Origin: Adineta vaga
Lineage: Eukaryota > Rotifera
Direction of reading: 5' to 3'
Assembly (NCBI GenBank): GCA_021613535.1
Contig: CP075493.1
Coordinates: 2,976,001 to 3,040,000, forward strand
Length of the DNA: 64,000 bases
Under the pieces are notes generated by a model. That model was not told the origin of the DNA. It ran no database searches and saw nothing but the letters and a program-made list of their open reading frames with translations. This document shows positions 23,663 to 34,386 of this stretch, in pieces. Numbering within the stretch: position 1 is the first letter of the stretch; the number at the start of each line of letters is the position of its first letter. Position numbers and translations under genes: made by a program.

Positions 23663-25255
23663 ATGTTTCATAAGCAAATTAGTCAACTATTTCATTATGG
23701 TCCTATTATTGCAATGTTAATCATCTTCTGGATGTATGTAGGATTAAGAATAGAGAATGAAGGACGACATACTTTTTTTTGTTCTCTTTGTTGAAAAATA
23801 CTCTTGATAAGAAGATTAAACGCGAGTGTATTTTGTATATAGAAAGATTATTCTCCGTTAAAATGCACTCCAATTAGACAATAGAAGCTTTGTTTTTCTT
23901 TCTTATGTAGTACGATCAATGGACTCAATTGTCTTTTGAAATGGTTTCCATTGAATAGATATGATCCATTGAGTATAATTAATTTTATCGTATCTTGGTT
24001 TTGGTTTATAATGATTTTTTATAATTATTTGCAATGTATTTTTCGTGGTCCTGGTTTGTTTCAATGTACAATGAAGAGAACAAGAATGTATGAATATTTT
24101 CATAGGTTTTCTACCAAAATACTGGCGACCAGAATTGAAAGAACATGAAAAATATTTACAATATTGTCAGTAATTACTTTTTATATTCGAATAGAAACAT
24201 AATCATTCATTTTTCAGGTAATATTTGTAAAGGTTTCAAAGCTCCACGTGCACATCATTGCAAAACATGTCAACGATGTATATTGAAATTTGATCATCAT
24301 GTAAGTTTAAATATTAGGAAAAAAGAATTTCTTCAAAACAAATCATTTCAGTGTCCATGGATCAATACATGCCTTGGTTATAAAAATCATGCTAATTTCT
24401 GTTGGTTTTTATTTTCATCAATTCTTGGTTGTATTCATGCTTTATCAATGATTTGTCCATGTATCTATCGAGTCTTATTCATTCCGTACATTCCATGGAA
24501 AAATGAACCAAGAATTGATTTTTCTACAAATACTCTACTATCATCAATACTTTCAATTGGTTTTTCCATTGGTGTTATCATTGCTGTAAGTAGAATTCTT
24601 CGATCTATTGTTCATTGAATTTGATATTTTATGATTCTAGTTAGGATTTTTATTGATAATTCAATTGAAAAATATCATATACAATAGAACTACAATTGAA
24701 AATTGGATTGTACAAAAAGCATATCATCGAAATCAACAACGTCTAGAACCATTTGTTTATCCATATGATCTTGGTTTAAAAGAAAATATTCGTCAAGTAT
24801 TCAATTGGAAAGATTCTTTTCAATTAGTTGGCGATGGTATAACATGGTCAGTACGTTCTAATTGTGATCAATATACATTAACACGTGAACAACTTGAACA
24901 AAAAATCGATAAACAACAACGTTCTGTTCGTTATAAAGTTATTAAATCATACAATGGTGCATTCTTTCCAATTAATTATGATTTATGGACATGTATTTGT
25001 ATTCCATATTTAATGGAATCTCGTCTTCGAATTAGTAAAGGTGATTATCTACTTGTCACACGTTGGAAAGAATATTGGCTTTATGGTAAATTTATCAAAT
25101 CAGATACAATAATCGAACAATTTCGTGGTTGGTTTCCACGTTGTTGTGTTAGAGAATCAATGGATATGAATAATTTATGGTGGGATACATCGTCAATAGA
25201 GTTTAGTTCAAATCTATATGAACGAAATGATATGAATATGAAAAAATTATCATAA
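23663..25255 (+). CDS. ZDHHC6: Palmitoyltransferase ZDHHC6
   Basis: Six exons (23663-23733, 23911-24053, 24106-24165, 24218-24300, 24352-24585, 24641-25255) give 401 residues; human ZDHHC6 is of similar length. Segments in order: a first membrane helix (FHYGPIIAMLIIFW), a second (NFIVSWFWFIMIFYNYLQ) before GPGFLPKYWRP, the zinc-binding DHHC-CR (CNICKGFKAPRAHHCKTC, FDHHCPWINTCLGYKNH) with catalytic Cys in DHHC split by an intron after DHH, two more helices, then an SH3-like domain (RYKVIKSYNGAFFPIN, KGDYLLVTRWKEYWLYG, RGWFPRCCV). The C-terminal SH3 fold is diagnostic of ZDHHC6, an ER enzyme that S-palmitoylates ER proteins such as calnexin. No C-terminal KKxx is visible. The intron at 24166 uses GTCAGT. 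The start is the first in-frame Met that fits the family; an upstream exon cannot be excluded. Confidence 0.92.
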
Positions 25256-26392
25256 TAAACGAATCGAGGTATGTAAAATTTCGGATAATTCAATATTTTT
25301 TCGCTTATATAAATATATTTATACTTTTTTCTTTGGAAAGAAAAGAGATAATCGTCGCATCGTCAATTAAAAACAATATAATCAGTAAAAATCATATTCA
25401 CATTTGAACAACATCTCATATTCTAGCATTACTATGAGCTAATATATCCAACTGTATAGCATAGCATAGCCAGTTTACATGAAGCACTCAGAAATAAGTT
25501 CCTTTGTTGTGTGCGAGACAGAGCGTTTAATACAAATCGATTTTCTAAAGCAATCGAAACTATTCATGCCGTAATCACTAGAGAATGTAAAAGTACGAAA
25601 GCTTCATAATAAAATAATTGAGAATATGAGTTCAGTTTCTGCAAAACCAATCGCATCTAATCAAATCGAGCGATCTCTGACAGTTGGATATATCTTTATC
25701 GTATGATCAGGAACACAGTCTGTCATGTTATGTAGATATTAATCCAAAACTGACCGAAGTCAATGTTTCGCATATGTAATCGATCGAAAATACGCCTTGT
25801 TCTAGCAATCATCATGGATTTATTTGCTATCCGATCTTATTTACAATCCATTATTTCACACATAAGTATTTGAATAAATTCCACAAAATAATTTGATTTT
25901 CTATTGATTAATCCATATTTATTGGAATGTATTTTTTCCTTATCTTCTAGCTTGCACATTATTCGCGTTTGCGTTTCGTTTACGATTTAAATGTGCATGT
26001 ATTTTCGCGACTTCTTCTCGTTGATTTAACATATTAACACGTGTTTGATCGTTACGCAAACGATGATGATGATGATATACAAGATGACGACTAATCATGC
26101 GCCACAGACATCGATTCGATTAATTTTTGCCAAAAAAAAGAACACTAATATGCGAATCATACCAATATTTGTTTTTCTTATTTTTCATGTATGTCGTGAT
26201 TTTTTGTTCTCGTTTGATTTTTTTCATATGTGATCTGATCGTTTCCATTCCATTCGTTTGTTACCATTTTGTCATTATATCGAAAAAACTCAAGATAATA
26301 CGTTTTTTCCTCTTTCGCTTCTAATTCTTTCGATATAATTACATTTATATATACATATATTTTATTCTCAAATGCAGATACGAACACATACA
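25256..26392. other. Intergenic / probable 5' region of the RRM gene
   Basis: No supported gene. A 3' splice-site-like AATGCAG near 26371-26377 lies just ahead of the RRM gene start, so a 5' UTR intron or a spliced-leader acceptor is likely there. Short frames over 26045-26393 are low complexity. Confidence 0.45.
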
Positions 26393-27717
26393 ATGACTGA
26401 TTCTACTAAAATAATAAAAACGAAATTATTCATTGGAAATCTTGATCCAGCAACTCAACCAGGTATATACATTAGCTTTGAATTAATATGAATCTCATGA
26501 AATTTCTTCATATATTTAGAGGAATTAAATGAGTTATGTTCACCATATGGTACTGTTCTTGAAGCATCTGTGATCAAAGATTATGGTTTTGTCGTAAGAA
26601 ATGTTAAGAAAATATGATAAGTGTTTATCTTTGTCATTGTTTTCAATTAGCATTATGGTTCAATAGAGGAAGCTGAAAAAGCAGCATATGCTTTGAATAA
26701 TCGAGACTTTCATGGAAAGCGATTACGTGTTGAAGTAATTAATTTACATTATGTCTGAAATCTTATAAAGTAAACGTTTCTTTCTACACTTAGTTGTCAA
26801 CAAGTACAGTACGACATAAACCTGGTCAACCAGAACCGACAAGCTCTTTAAGACAGTAAGATAACCTGTATATTGAATATAGTAAGAACTTTTTTCTTCT
26901 TCTTCTAGTTCACGTGGTCGTTCAGGACCTAGAGGTCATAGCAATGGTGCATCTCGATATCATTCAGGTGCACCGAGTAATGGCGGTCCCATGCGTCATA
27001 GCTCTTCATCTTGGGCTCGGAATGAAGCTCGTCCTTACGGAAACTATCCAGCCAATCACGATGCATATGATCGACCGCGTCCGTATGATAATCGATCAGA
27101 TTCACGTCATTATTATGATGATCGACGTGTTAATGGTTACGATGCACCAGGTTATCTTGGCAGTAGTGGTAGTGATTTAGATGGTGCACGTCAATATCGT
27201 AGCTTACCTCATCCAGATGATTATAGTTCAAGCCGGTAAGAGAATTTTTTTTCTTCTTCCTTTTCTTTTAACGAGAAATATTTCAAAAACTTTAATCTTT
27301 CTAGATCTTATGATCGTCATTTAGAAGCACCGCCCATCGATCCATATTATAGTAGTGGATTACCTCATGGACCTCCACCACCTATGGATCCGTATCAAAA
27401 TTACGATCCATACCAAAAATATTATGCTAGCCGTCCTCGTGATCCAGAATATCCAGGTCAACGGTTAGTATTTCTTATTTATAGAATAGAAATTGAAGTT
27501 TTTCTCTCTTTCTTTTTCTAGAGATTATGATCTCTATTCTAATTATCGTAATGCACCTGGTCAAGTTCGACATGATTTACCTATTAACTTACATCCACCC
27601 CCTCCGCCACCACCACCACCTTCCCAAGGTGTCTATTCGAACTCTCATCGTCAACATCATTCATATGGAAGTAGTTCATCAAGTCTTGATCATTATTATG
27701 GTACTCGGCAACGTTAA
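26393..27717 (+). CDS. RRM protein, RBM4/lark-like
   Basis: Seven exons (26393-26462, 26520-26593, 26651-26734, 26794-26855, 26909-27235, 27305-27463, 27522-27717), phase-consistent, 323 residues. One RNA recognition motif at about residues 12-80: RNP2 KLFIGNL, RNP1-type YGFVHYG, then GKRLRVELSTSTVRHKPG. The VIKDYGFVH and the ELSTSTVRxxPG tail after the RRM resemble the second RRM of RBM4/lark. The remainder is low-complexity RGG/Tyr/Pro-rich (PRGHSNGASR, PPPPPPPPP), typical of splicing or translation regulators that phase-separate. Unlike RBM4 there is one RRM and no CCHC knuckle, so it is a relative rather than a strict ortholog. It stands 169 bases ahead of the Nudix gene. Confidence 0.85.
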
Positions 27718-27874
27718 TCTCGAATTCTTGAACTAAAATCCATTTTAGTGTGTGTGTACATATATATATCAACTATTTGTCATTGTTTTTGTTTCTTATA
27801 TCTATTGAAACAGAAAAAGAAATTTCTACTTTGTACGATGTGTTCTCCTTAACTCATATTTTTTTTCTTGTTCA

Positions 27875-27886
27875 TGTTTATGTTAG
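27875..27886 (+). promoter_or_regulatory. Orphan 3' splice site abutting the NUDT17 start
   Basis: A pyrimidine-rich tract leads to TATGTTAG, and the next three bases are the ATG of the Nudix gene. There is no obvious first exon and no AATAAA in the 169-base gap after the RRM gene. This fits a spliced-leader trans-splicing acceptor; a 5' UTR intron is the alternative. Confidence 0.5.
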
Positions 27887-28959
27887 ATGACAGAGAATAA
27901 GCGATATCAGATTCAAATTATATCAATCAATAATCATGGAGAAAAAATCATTCCAGAATTTACGACGGTAAGTTAAACAACAAAGTGATTTATACTTTTC
28001 TTTTCTATCTTGTATTTTTAGCCATTAGTTCATCGATTGAAATCTAATAGTGAAGATGTTAATGTTGACATTTGTTTCGAAAATGATCAATTGATTATTC
28101 AACGAAATGATACCTCAAAGCTTTTATTTCGCGTAAGTTTCATTTTCTTCATTATTGAGATGCAAAACAAACGTGGTTTTTTTAACATTTGAATTCATTT
28201 AGCGTCCATCTTATTGTCCATTTACAAATTTGCATCTTCAAAATAAATCTTCGAGCATTCCTGTTAATCCATCGAATAATATTGCCGTTGGTGTTGTGAT
28301 ACTTTTTGAATCTCATGATCATTATGTTCTTTTGACTCGACGTGCAAGTCATATGCGAACATTTCCATCATGTTGGGTATGTCCGGGTGGTGGAATTGAA
28401 AGAAATGAAACAGTAAATCTTTCTTTTTTTTTCTTCTCCATTTTTCTATAGAATAATGAAATACTAAAAATTTAGTTAATACAAGCAGGTATTCGTGAAT
28501 TACACGAAGAAGTTGGTATTGAAGTCAATGAAAATGAATTGAAAACATCACGAATCTTAGGATTATGGGAGGTAAATATCAACAAAATTTATGTTCTTTC
28601 CCACTTCGAATCGCCTTTCTTAGTCAGCATTTCCAGTTGATCTTTCTCATGATCTTCCACGTCGTCATCATATTGTAGTTTATGTACATGTTCGATCTTC
28701 GAGAACAAGTAATGAAATCTCAATCAGAGTTGATCCAAATGAAGTTGATGCATATACATGGCTTTCATATGAACAAATCAGCCATATATCAAAACGTACA
28801 GATTTACAAAATTCATGTATGTTTAATGCACACATTTATCCATCAGGAATATGTGAATTATCATTTGATTTACTTACTAAAGCTGATTATAATCAAAAAG
28901 AAAATCTAACAAATGGTACACGTTTTGCACTTGAACAATTGTATCTTCTTCAGTCATAA
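27887..28959 (+). CDS. NUDT17: Nudix hydrolase NUDT17
   Basis: Five exons (27887-27967, 28022-28132, 28203-28412, 28476-28571, 28624-28959) give 277 residues. The Nudix box GX5EX7REUXEEXGU is complete across an intron: GGGIERNETLIQAGIRELHE followed by EVGI. Flanking blocks are family-specific: AVGVVILFESHDHYVLLTRR, the LGLWESAFP segment with LPRRHHIVVY, and the C-terminal GTRFALEQ, all matching NUDT17 (LGLWESAYP, LPKYHHIVLY, GTKFAL). The exact substrate of NUDT17 is poorly defined; Nudix enzymes cleave nucleoside diphosphates linked to another moiety using divalent metal held by the box glutamates. It lies in a tight same-strand run with the RRM gene before and PTRH2 after. Confidence 0.9.
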
Positions 28960-29354
28960 TTAATTGTTGCTTTTTTATGTCTCCGCATAATTTAATATCA
29001 AATATCTTGATACAGCTATGGTTGCTGACAACATAATATCATTGACTTTTCCTTTTCTTATCATTAAGCCGAGATAGTTGACCTTCGTTCGGAAAATATC
29101 TCGTTGGTAAAGTAAATCTTGGTTACGTATATCCTGAAGTGATATTCCTATGCGTGTGGGTGTGTATGTTTTTTCTCTTCAAGGTTGAGAATCGATTTAT
29201 AAAATACGAAAAACAAAAAGTACAAATCGACGTCAATGTGTGCAAACTGTCAATCTGCATTAAATTTCGACTCTTTGTTTGATAATTTTTACCTCTTTTT
29301 CTTCTTCTTCTAGATAGATATATTCGAGTCATTCTTCTTGTCTAACGATTATTC
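28960..29354. other. Short intergenic region
   Basis: 395 bases between NUDT17 and PTRH2 with a CTTCTTCTTCTAG acceptor-like motif near 29310, 45 bases before the PTRH2 start. No gene seen. Confidence 0.45.
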
Positions 29355-30419
29355 ATGTCATCGTTCTCAGGCGAGTAAGACGTCTTTTTTCCATTTAATG
29401 AATGTAAGAAAAGAAAGTTTTGAATATTTTTCAGTTTTCTGATGAACCAAGGTCCTTGGTTTAGTGAAAAGAATGTTATAGCTGGCCTTTTAGCTGGCTT
29501 TTTTGGAGGTGAGATGGATGACAAAAAGATGTACTATTGAAAAAATAACGTATTTATTATTCAAGGTCTTGCATTTGGTTGGTTATTTAGTTCATCATTG
29601 TTTGTAAATAATAGTGTTAAAGTTGTTTCGAATGCATTTGATGCAAATAGAGATGAACGTGATGATGAACAGAGTGTAAGTTAAAAGAAATTAATAAGTT
29701 GAATCTTTACATAGTCTAAATTTAGTTTGAACCTGGATGTTCCGATGCTGATGGAGAATATAAAGTGATTATTTATTCTCGATATCAATTCGTATATATA
29801 AAATATGAAAATTTTAGATGGTGTTAGTTGTTAGGAATGATTTAAAAATGGGCAAAGGTAAATATTATTCGATAAGAGAGTGAGTTTATTCTTTTGTTTT
29901 GTAGGAAAAGTAGCGGCACAAGTGAGAATATTTGTAAACTAAGAAGAAAGAAACTTTTTTTATGAATTTTTCTTACAGTGTTCTCATGCGACACTTGGTT
30001 GTTTTCAAAAAGCATGTGAACAAGCTCCTGATGCTGTCGATACATGGTTTTCAGGTGGCCAAGCAAAAGTTGTTTGTAAATGTGAATCTGCCGATGATTT
30101 GTAAGAAAAAGCAACAAATATGTATTCGATTATAAGAATTTTCATCTAGAGAAGATTTACGACTTCAAGCAAAACGTAAAGGTCTTCCTACTTGTTTGAT
30201 TCGAGATGCAGGTATGAATGGACTTTTAAAAATCTATTTATTATTGATTATTTTCTCAGGACGAACACAAATTGAACCTGGCAGTAAAACAGTACTGGGT
30301 ATTGGTCCAGGTTTGTTAAAAACATGAATTTTATCATTGGAAAAATGAATTCTATTGATTTTATTTTAGCTTCTTCGAAGATGATCAACGAAATAACTCG
30401 ACATTTGAAATTATATTGA
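29355..30419 (+). CDS. PTRH2: Peptidyl-tRNA hydrolase 2 (mitochondrial, Bit1)
   Basis: Ten small exons (29355-29374, 29435-29508, 29566-29675, 29726-29764, 29818-29857, 29905-29921, 29979-30100, 30150-30211, 30260-30310, 30370-30419) sum to exactly 195 codons. The N-terminus has one membrane helix with small residues (VIAGLLAGFFGGLAFGWLF), as in the outer-membrane-anchored human protein. The PTH2 domain is clear: GEYKMVLVVRNDLKMGKGKV, AAQCSHATLG, LIRDAGRTQI and PGSKTVLGIGP, ending HLKLY. The GKxAAQCSHA lysine/cysteine/histidine block and the DAGRTQ motif line the active site. It releases tRNA from stalled peptidyl-tRNA; in vertebrates it also acts in anoikis signalling. Only 80 bases separate its stop from the next gene. 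Confidence 0.94.
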
Positions 30420-30483
30420 TTTGTTTTTGTTTTCATTTCTGAACGAGAAAAAAAAACTCAAGAAAAAAGAAAGCTTCATCTCT

Positions 30484-30499
30484 CTATTCTATTTTTCAG
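30484..30499 (+). promoter_or_regulatory. Orphan 3' splice site abutting the BACURD start
   Basis: TATTCTATTTTTCAG ends at 30499 and the ATG begins at 30500. The whole gap after the PTRH2 stop is 80 bases and holds no AATAAA or ATTAAA. This is the strongest trans-splicing or operon-like junction in the window. Confidence 0.6.
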
Positions 30500-31617
30500 A
30501 TGAGTGACACGGCAACACCAACAGTGTCATCTTTATCAGTATCAAATCGAAATACGATGACAGGACAAATCAATCATTTTGGCAAATATGTTAAACTTAA
30601 TGTTGGAAATCATTTGTTTTTAACTAGTTTTGATACTTTAACGAAAGAAGATACAATGTTTAAAGCAATGTTTAGTGGACGTATGGAAGTTGTACAAGAT
30701 AGTGAAGGTAGAAAGTTAAATTTTTAAAAAATTAACTAGACGTTTAAAATAGGTTGGGTATTAATCGATCGAGATGGTAAACATTTTAATTTAATTTTAA
30801 ATTATCTTCGTGATGGAACTATTAATCTTCCTGAATGTCCTCAAACTCTTAATGAATTATTACTGGAAGCAAAATTCTATTGTATAGAATCATTAATTGA
30901 ACTTGTTGAACAACAATTACGAAAAAGTTCAAGAAAAAATGCCGGTGATACAGATGCTTGTTGTAAAGTGATTATGTTAACATCAGCTAAAGAATTACCG
31001 AATATTGTAACAACAGTACGTAAACCAATTGTTAAATTAGCAATTAATCGACATAATAATAAATATTCATATACTGCGTAAGTGAGAGTGTCAAATTTTC
31101 GAATTGTTAAATGAATTCGATGATTATTTTTGTAGATCATCAGATGAAATGTTAATGAAAAATATTGAATTATTCGATAAATTAAGTATTCGTTTACATA
31201 ATCGAATATTATTTATCAAAGATGTAACTGGTAGTGAAGAAATATGTTGTTGGAGTTTTTATGGTAATGGACAAAAAATGGCTGAAGTTTGTTGTACATC
31301 AATTGTTTATGCAACTGAACGAAAACAAAATAAAGTATGAAAAGATTTGATTTCGATAAAGAATTGAAAAAGTATCAATCTTCATTTTCTCTTAGGTTGA
31401 ATTTTTTGAAGCAAGAATTTATGAAGAAACTTTAAATATTCTTTTATATGAAAATCGAAATGCATCGGTTGATGAAATCATTCGTGCGACAACACCACGT
31501 TTTGCTTCAGCAGCATTAACGGATGATGATTTAGATGAAGAACGAAGTGTAACAACAAGTACAGTATCAACAGCAACAGCAACAACAGCAACAAATCGTT
31601 CAACAAGAAAACGATGA
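30500..31617 (+). CDS. BTB/POZ adaptor of the BACURD family (TNFAIP1/KCTD10/KCTD13)
   Basis: Four exons (30500-30707, 30753-31077, 31136-31334, 31396-31617), 317 residues. The T1-type BTB domain covers about residues 28-135: [59 protein letters not shown]. The middle region carries the family hallmark blocks [57 protein letters not shown] and [17 protein letters not shown]. These match TNFAIP1/KCTD13/KCTD10, which are Cul3 substrate adaptors that target RhoA for degradation. One rotifer gene corresponds to the three vertebrate paralogs, so no single symbol is given. The C-terminal tail is Thr/Ala-rich and diverged. Confidence 0.93.
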
Positions 31618-31919
31618 GAGAATGAAAAGAAATTTCTTTGCATGTGTGTGTACCCTTTTTTTTCATGAACTAGATATAAACATATTATGAACGGTTGTAT
31701 TCAGTCAGTTAATTTATCTGTCGTCTCTTTCTCAATCTTCGTTTTATTTCTAACCCTAAAATATTTTTCTTGTGTTTATAGTCATTTCAATAACAATATA
31801 TAAAATAAACGTATTTTTACACATGAAACAGAATGAAAGAAAGAATTTATTTTCAATAATAAATCGAAAAATCAAAAAGTTTCATTAAAATATCTTATGT
31901 TCATTGCTTTAAGTTTCTT
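31618..31919. other. Convergent 3' flank
   Basis: Short AT-rich spacer between the convergent BTB gene and the membrane-protein gene; contains AATAAA-like sequences around 31802 on the plus strand. No gene seen. Confidence 0.45.
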
Positions 31920-33267
31920 TTATTGTGTACTGTTGAATATAATGGTTTCCCAGGTAAGATCATTAGTTATTTGATTCGATGTAATATTATTTTTCAGCCA
32001 ACATTCTGCTGTATAATTATAATTATTATCTAAAGAAGTCTTTCGACTAGAAAATCCAACACAAGTTGTATCACGTAAACAGGAGATCTTGCAGTCTGAG
32101 ATATTGCCCCTATATGGATTTGCTGCACAGTCTTGTCCAGCTGAAGTAGGAATGTATATATTGCTTGTATACCATAGATTTAACCAATTAGCTGGGTAAT
32201 TAGGAAAAACTGCTCGTGTACAACCAGGACATTCACCGAAATTGTTTGTATCATATCTCCAATGACGTGAAAGATAATAACTTATGACTGATCGACATGC
32301 AGAAATATCGCAAGATACATTTGATGCTGTTGTAGGACTGACACTAATTTGAGCTGTATTTGTATTTGAATTGTTCATTCCTACAATATTTAAAGGTCAA
32401 GATATTTGGAGAAAGCGAATCAAATAATACATCCGAAGAATACTGTTGACAAAAGTCAATGTTTTATATTCAAAAATTAAGTAGATCAACTAGCTCATTC
32501 GAAGATAGTTCTCCAAAACTTAACGATTTTTCTCATCACTTACTAATGGTAGGTGTAGTGCCGATGAATACCGATGTTGTCTTTGATACAGACACGAAAT
32601 TGCTTGAAGTTGTTATCCGTGTGCTAACTGTTATTGTTGTTGTAATTCCTATAGTAAATGTTGTTTAAAGTAAGCAATTTGATACATATTGCATAAAAGT
32701 AATGCTCAAATCCATATCTTATTCTCGTACTGAAATTGATTGCTCTAGTACAGAAAGGTAATAATGATAGAGTATGATTTCTTTCTTAATTTTAAATCAA
32801 AATATAATGTATGTGAAATGATACGGTGGCACATTCTTTCTTTCTTCAAAATCTAGTTCGATTTTTTTGAAATATGTGATCTTTGATCTAACAAGAATAA
32901 TAATAATAATAATAAATACCTGATATTTGTATGTCTGTATTCTTCTTTGATCTGACCACTAGTACAGTGACAGCAGTTACTACAATAACAGCAACTGTAG
33001 TAAAAGTAAGAATAACATTTAGTAATGACATTTTCTTTGGTATGATCGAATGTCTATAAGAGAATATATTTTTTGGTTAATACGAAAAACAACATACTGT
33101 TTTGATTGTACTTCAACCGATGACGGGTTTTGATTATCCATTTGTGGTTGAACCTAGGATACCAAAGAAAAGATATACATATATATTCATCACACTACAA
33201 TCACTTGATTTGTTTATCATACAATATTGTGAAAAGTAGTTGGTGCTTTTGAATTATTGTTCAACAT
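31920..33267 (-). CDS. Type II membrane protein with Thr-rich stalk and apple/PAN-like ectodomain
   Basis: Five minus-strand exons: 33267-33223, 33153-33098, 33053-32920, 32648-32544 and 32380-31920. All phases agree. The N-terminal part is short and polar (MLNNNSKAPTTF, VQPQMDNQNPSS); one membrane helix follows (LLNVILTFTTVAVIVVTAV) with basic residues on its C side (RSKKN). Next comes a Ser/Thr-rich stalk (GITTTITVSTRITTSSN) and a Cys-rich ectodomain with many NxS/T sites. Its end has ISDCKISCLRDTTCVGFSS and AECWLKN, the usual C-x3-C...C-x-G-F...C pattern of apple/PAN domains. The orientation of the helix (N-in or N-out) is not certain. Specific ligand and function are unknown; it is likely a cell-surface glycoprotein. 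Confidence 0.7.
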
Positions 33268-34386
33268 TGTTTTCGCTCGGTTGAAGTCTATTAATGTGAA
33301 GATGAAGAGAATCTATCTGCAAAACAGACGAGCTATTTCTAAAGTTTATATTTACTTCTTGAAAATATTTCGTTTGGTTCGGTCTACATCTTTCCTGTCA
33401 ATCTTCTAATTGAATAGAATTAAATTATTGACATTTCATCACATTAATATACTTCACTTCAATCACAAAAACTCGTGAACGAAGCTATCTTTCCATCACT
33501 GAAATCTTAACAGCTAAATCCATTTTTTATTCAGTAGAATGCATCTTAATCTCGAACGAATGGTTTTACGATTGTACTTGATGAAGTATTTGAAAAGAAA
33601 GATTCTATCTTTGAATAAAATAAGATAGCACTAACGAGAAAAGTCCTGCGACATTCTACCTTTCATATTTATTATTCTAAAAAACATTTAAGAGAAAACG
33701 CAATGATGCCTCTAATTGTTCAACTATATACTTCAGTGGCGCAGTTATGTTTTACTCAAAAACACATATACACCCAAAATATTGATACAAATCAAGAAAA
33801 CTAATCTTTTCAATATGATTTCTTCAATGCAGAATTATGCTGAAGACAAAACTTTATAAACAGATTATTCTGTCTGGAAAAAAACTAAATACCTCTTGAT
33901 ACTAAAGTTGACTTAAACGTTTACAGATCTCGCAACTGTAGACGGTCTACGTATTTCATTTCTATTGGTAATCAGCAGTCTATATCTTCCAGAAACAAAT
34001 AGAAGAAATTATACTTTTTTTAGTAGTCGTTAATGTAAGAATTTTGTATTTTTTTACAATACTGAAGACTGTAAATGAATACATAAGGAAAAGAAGATTT
34101 CAAGAACTTTTAGAAAATATTTTTATGAGAGAATGTATTTAACAAACATTTATTTAGGGCAACAGAAATTGATTACCATATGACTAGATATTTTCTTTCA
34201 AACAATTATATTATGTGTTCGTATGTTATTTTTAAAATTGTTTTTTATAGATAAGCAATGTTTGCATATTTTATTGCAAGTTTAAAGTTCATAAGCAGAT
34301 GCGATATTGTTGTATGATATACCCAACAGATAATGATACTTTGGTAGATCTTTCTCGAAAATATTCAAAACCTTTTGATGATATTG
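33268..34386. other. Non-coding region
   Basis: AT-rich sequence upstream of the membrane-protein gene and downstream of the ART-TPR relic. I see no gene on either strand. Confidence 0.45.

Noticed and set aside
32459-32668. Plus-strand 69-codon frame
   Set aside because: Antisense to the Thr-rich stalk exon of the membrane-protein gene, which has consistent splice phases.
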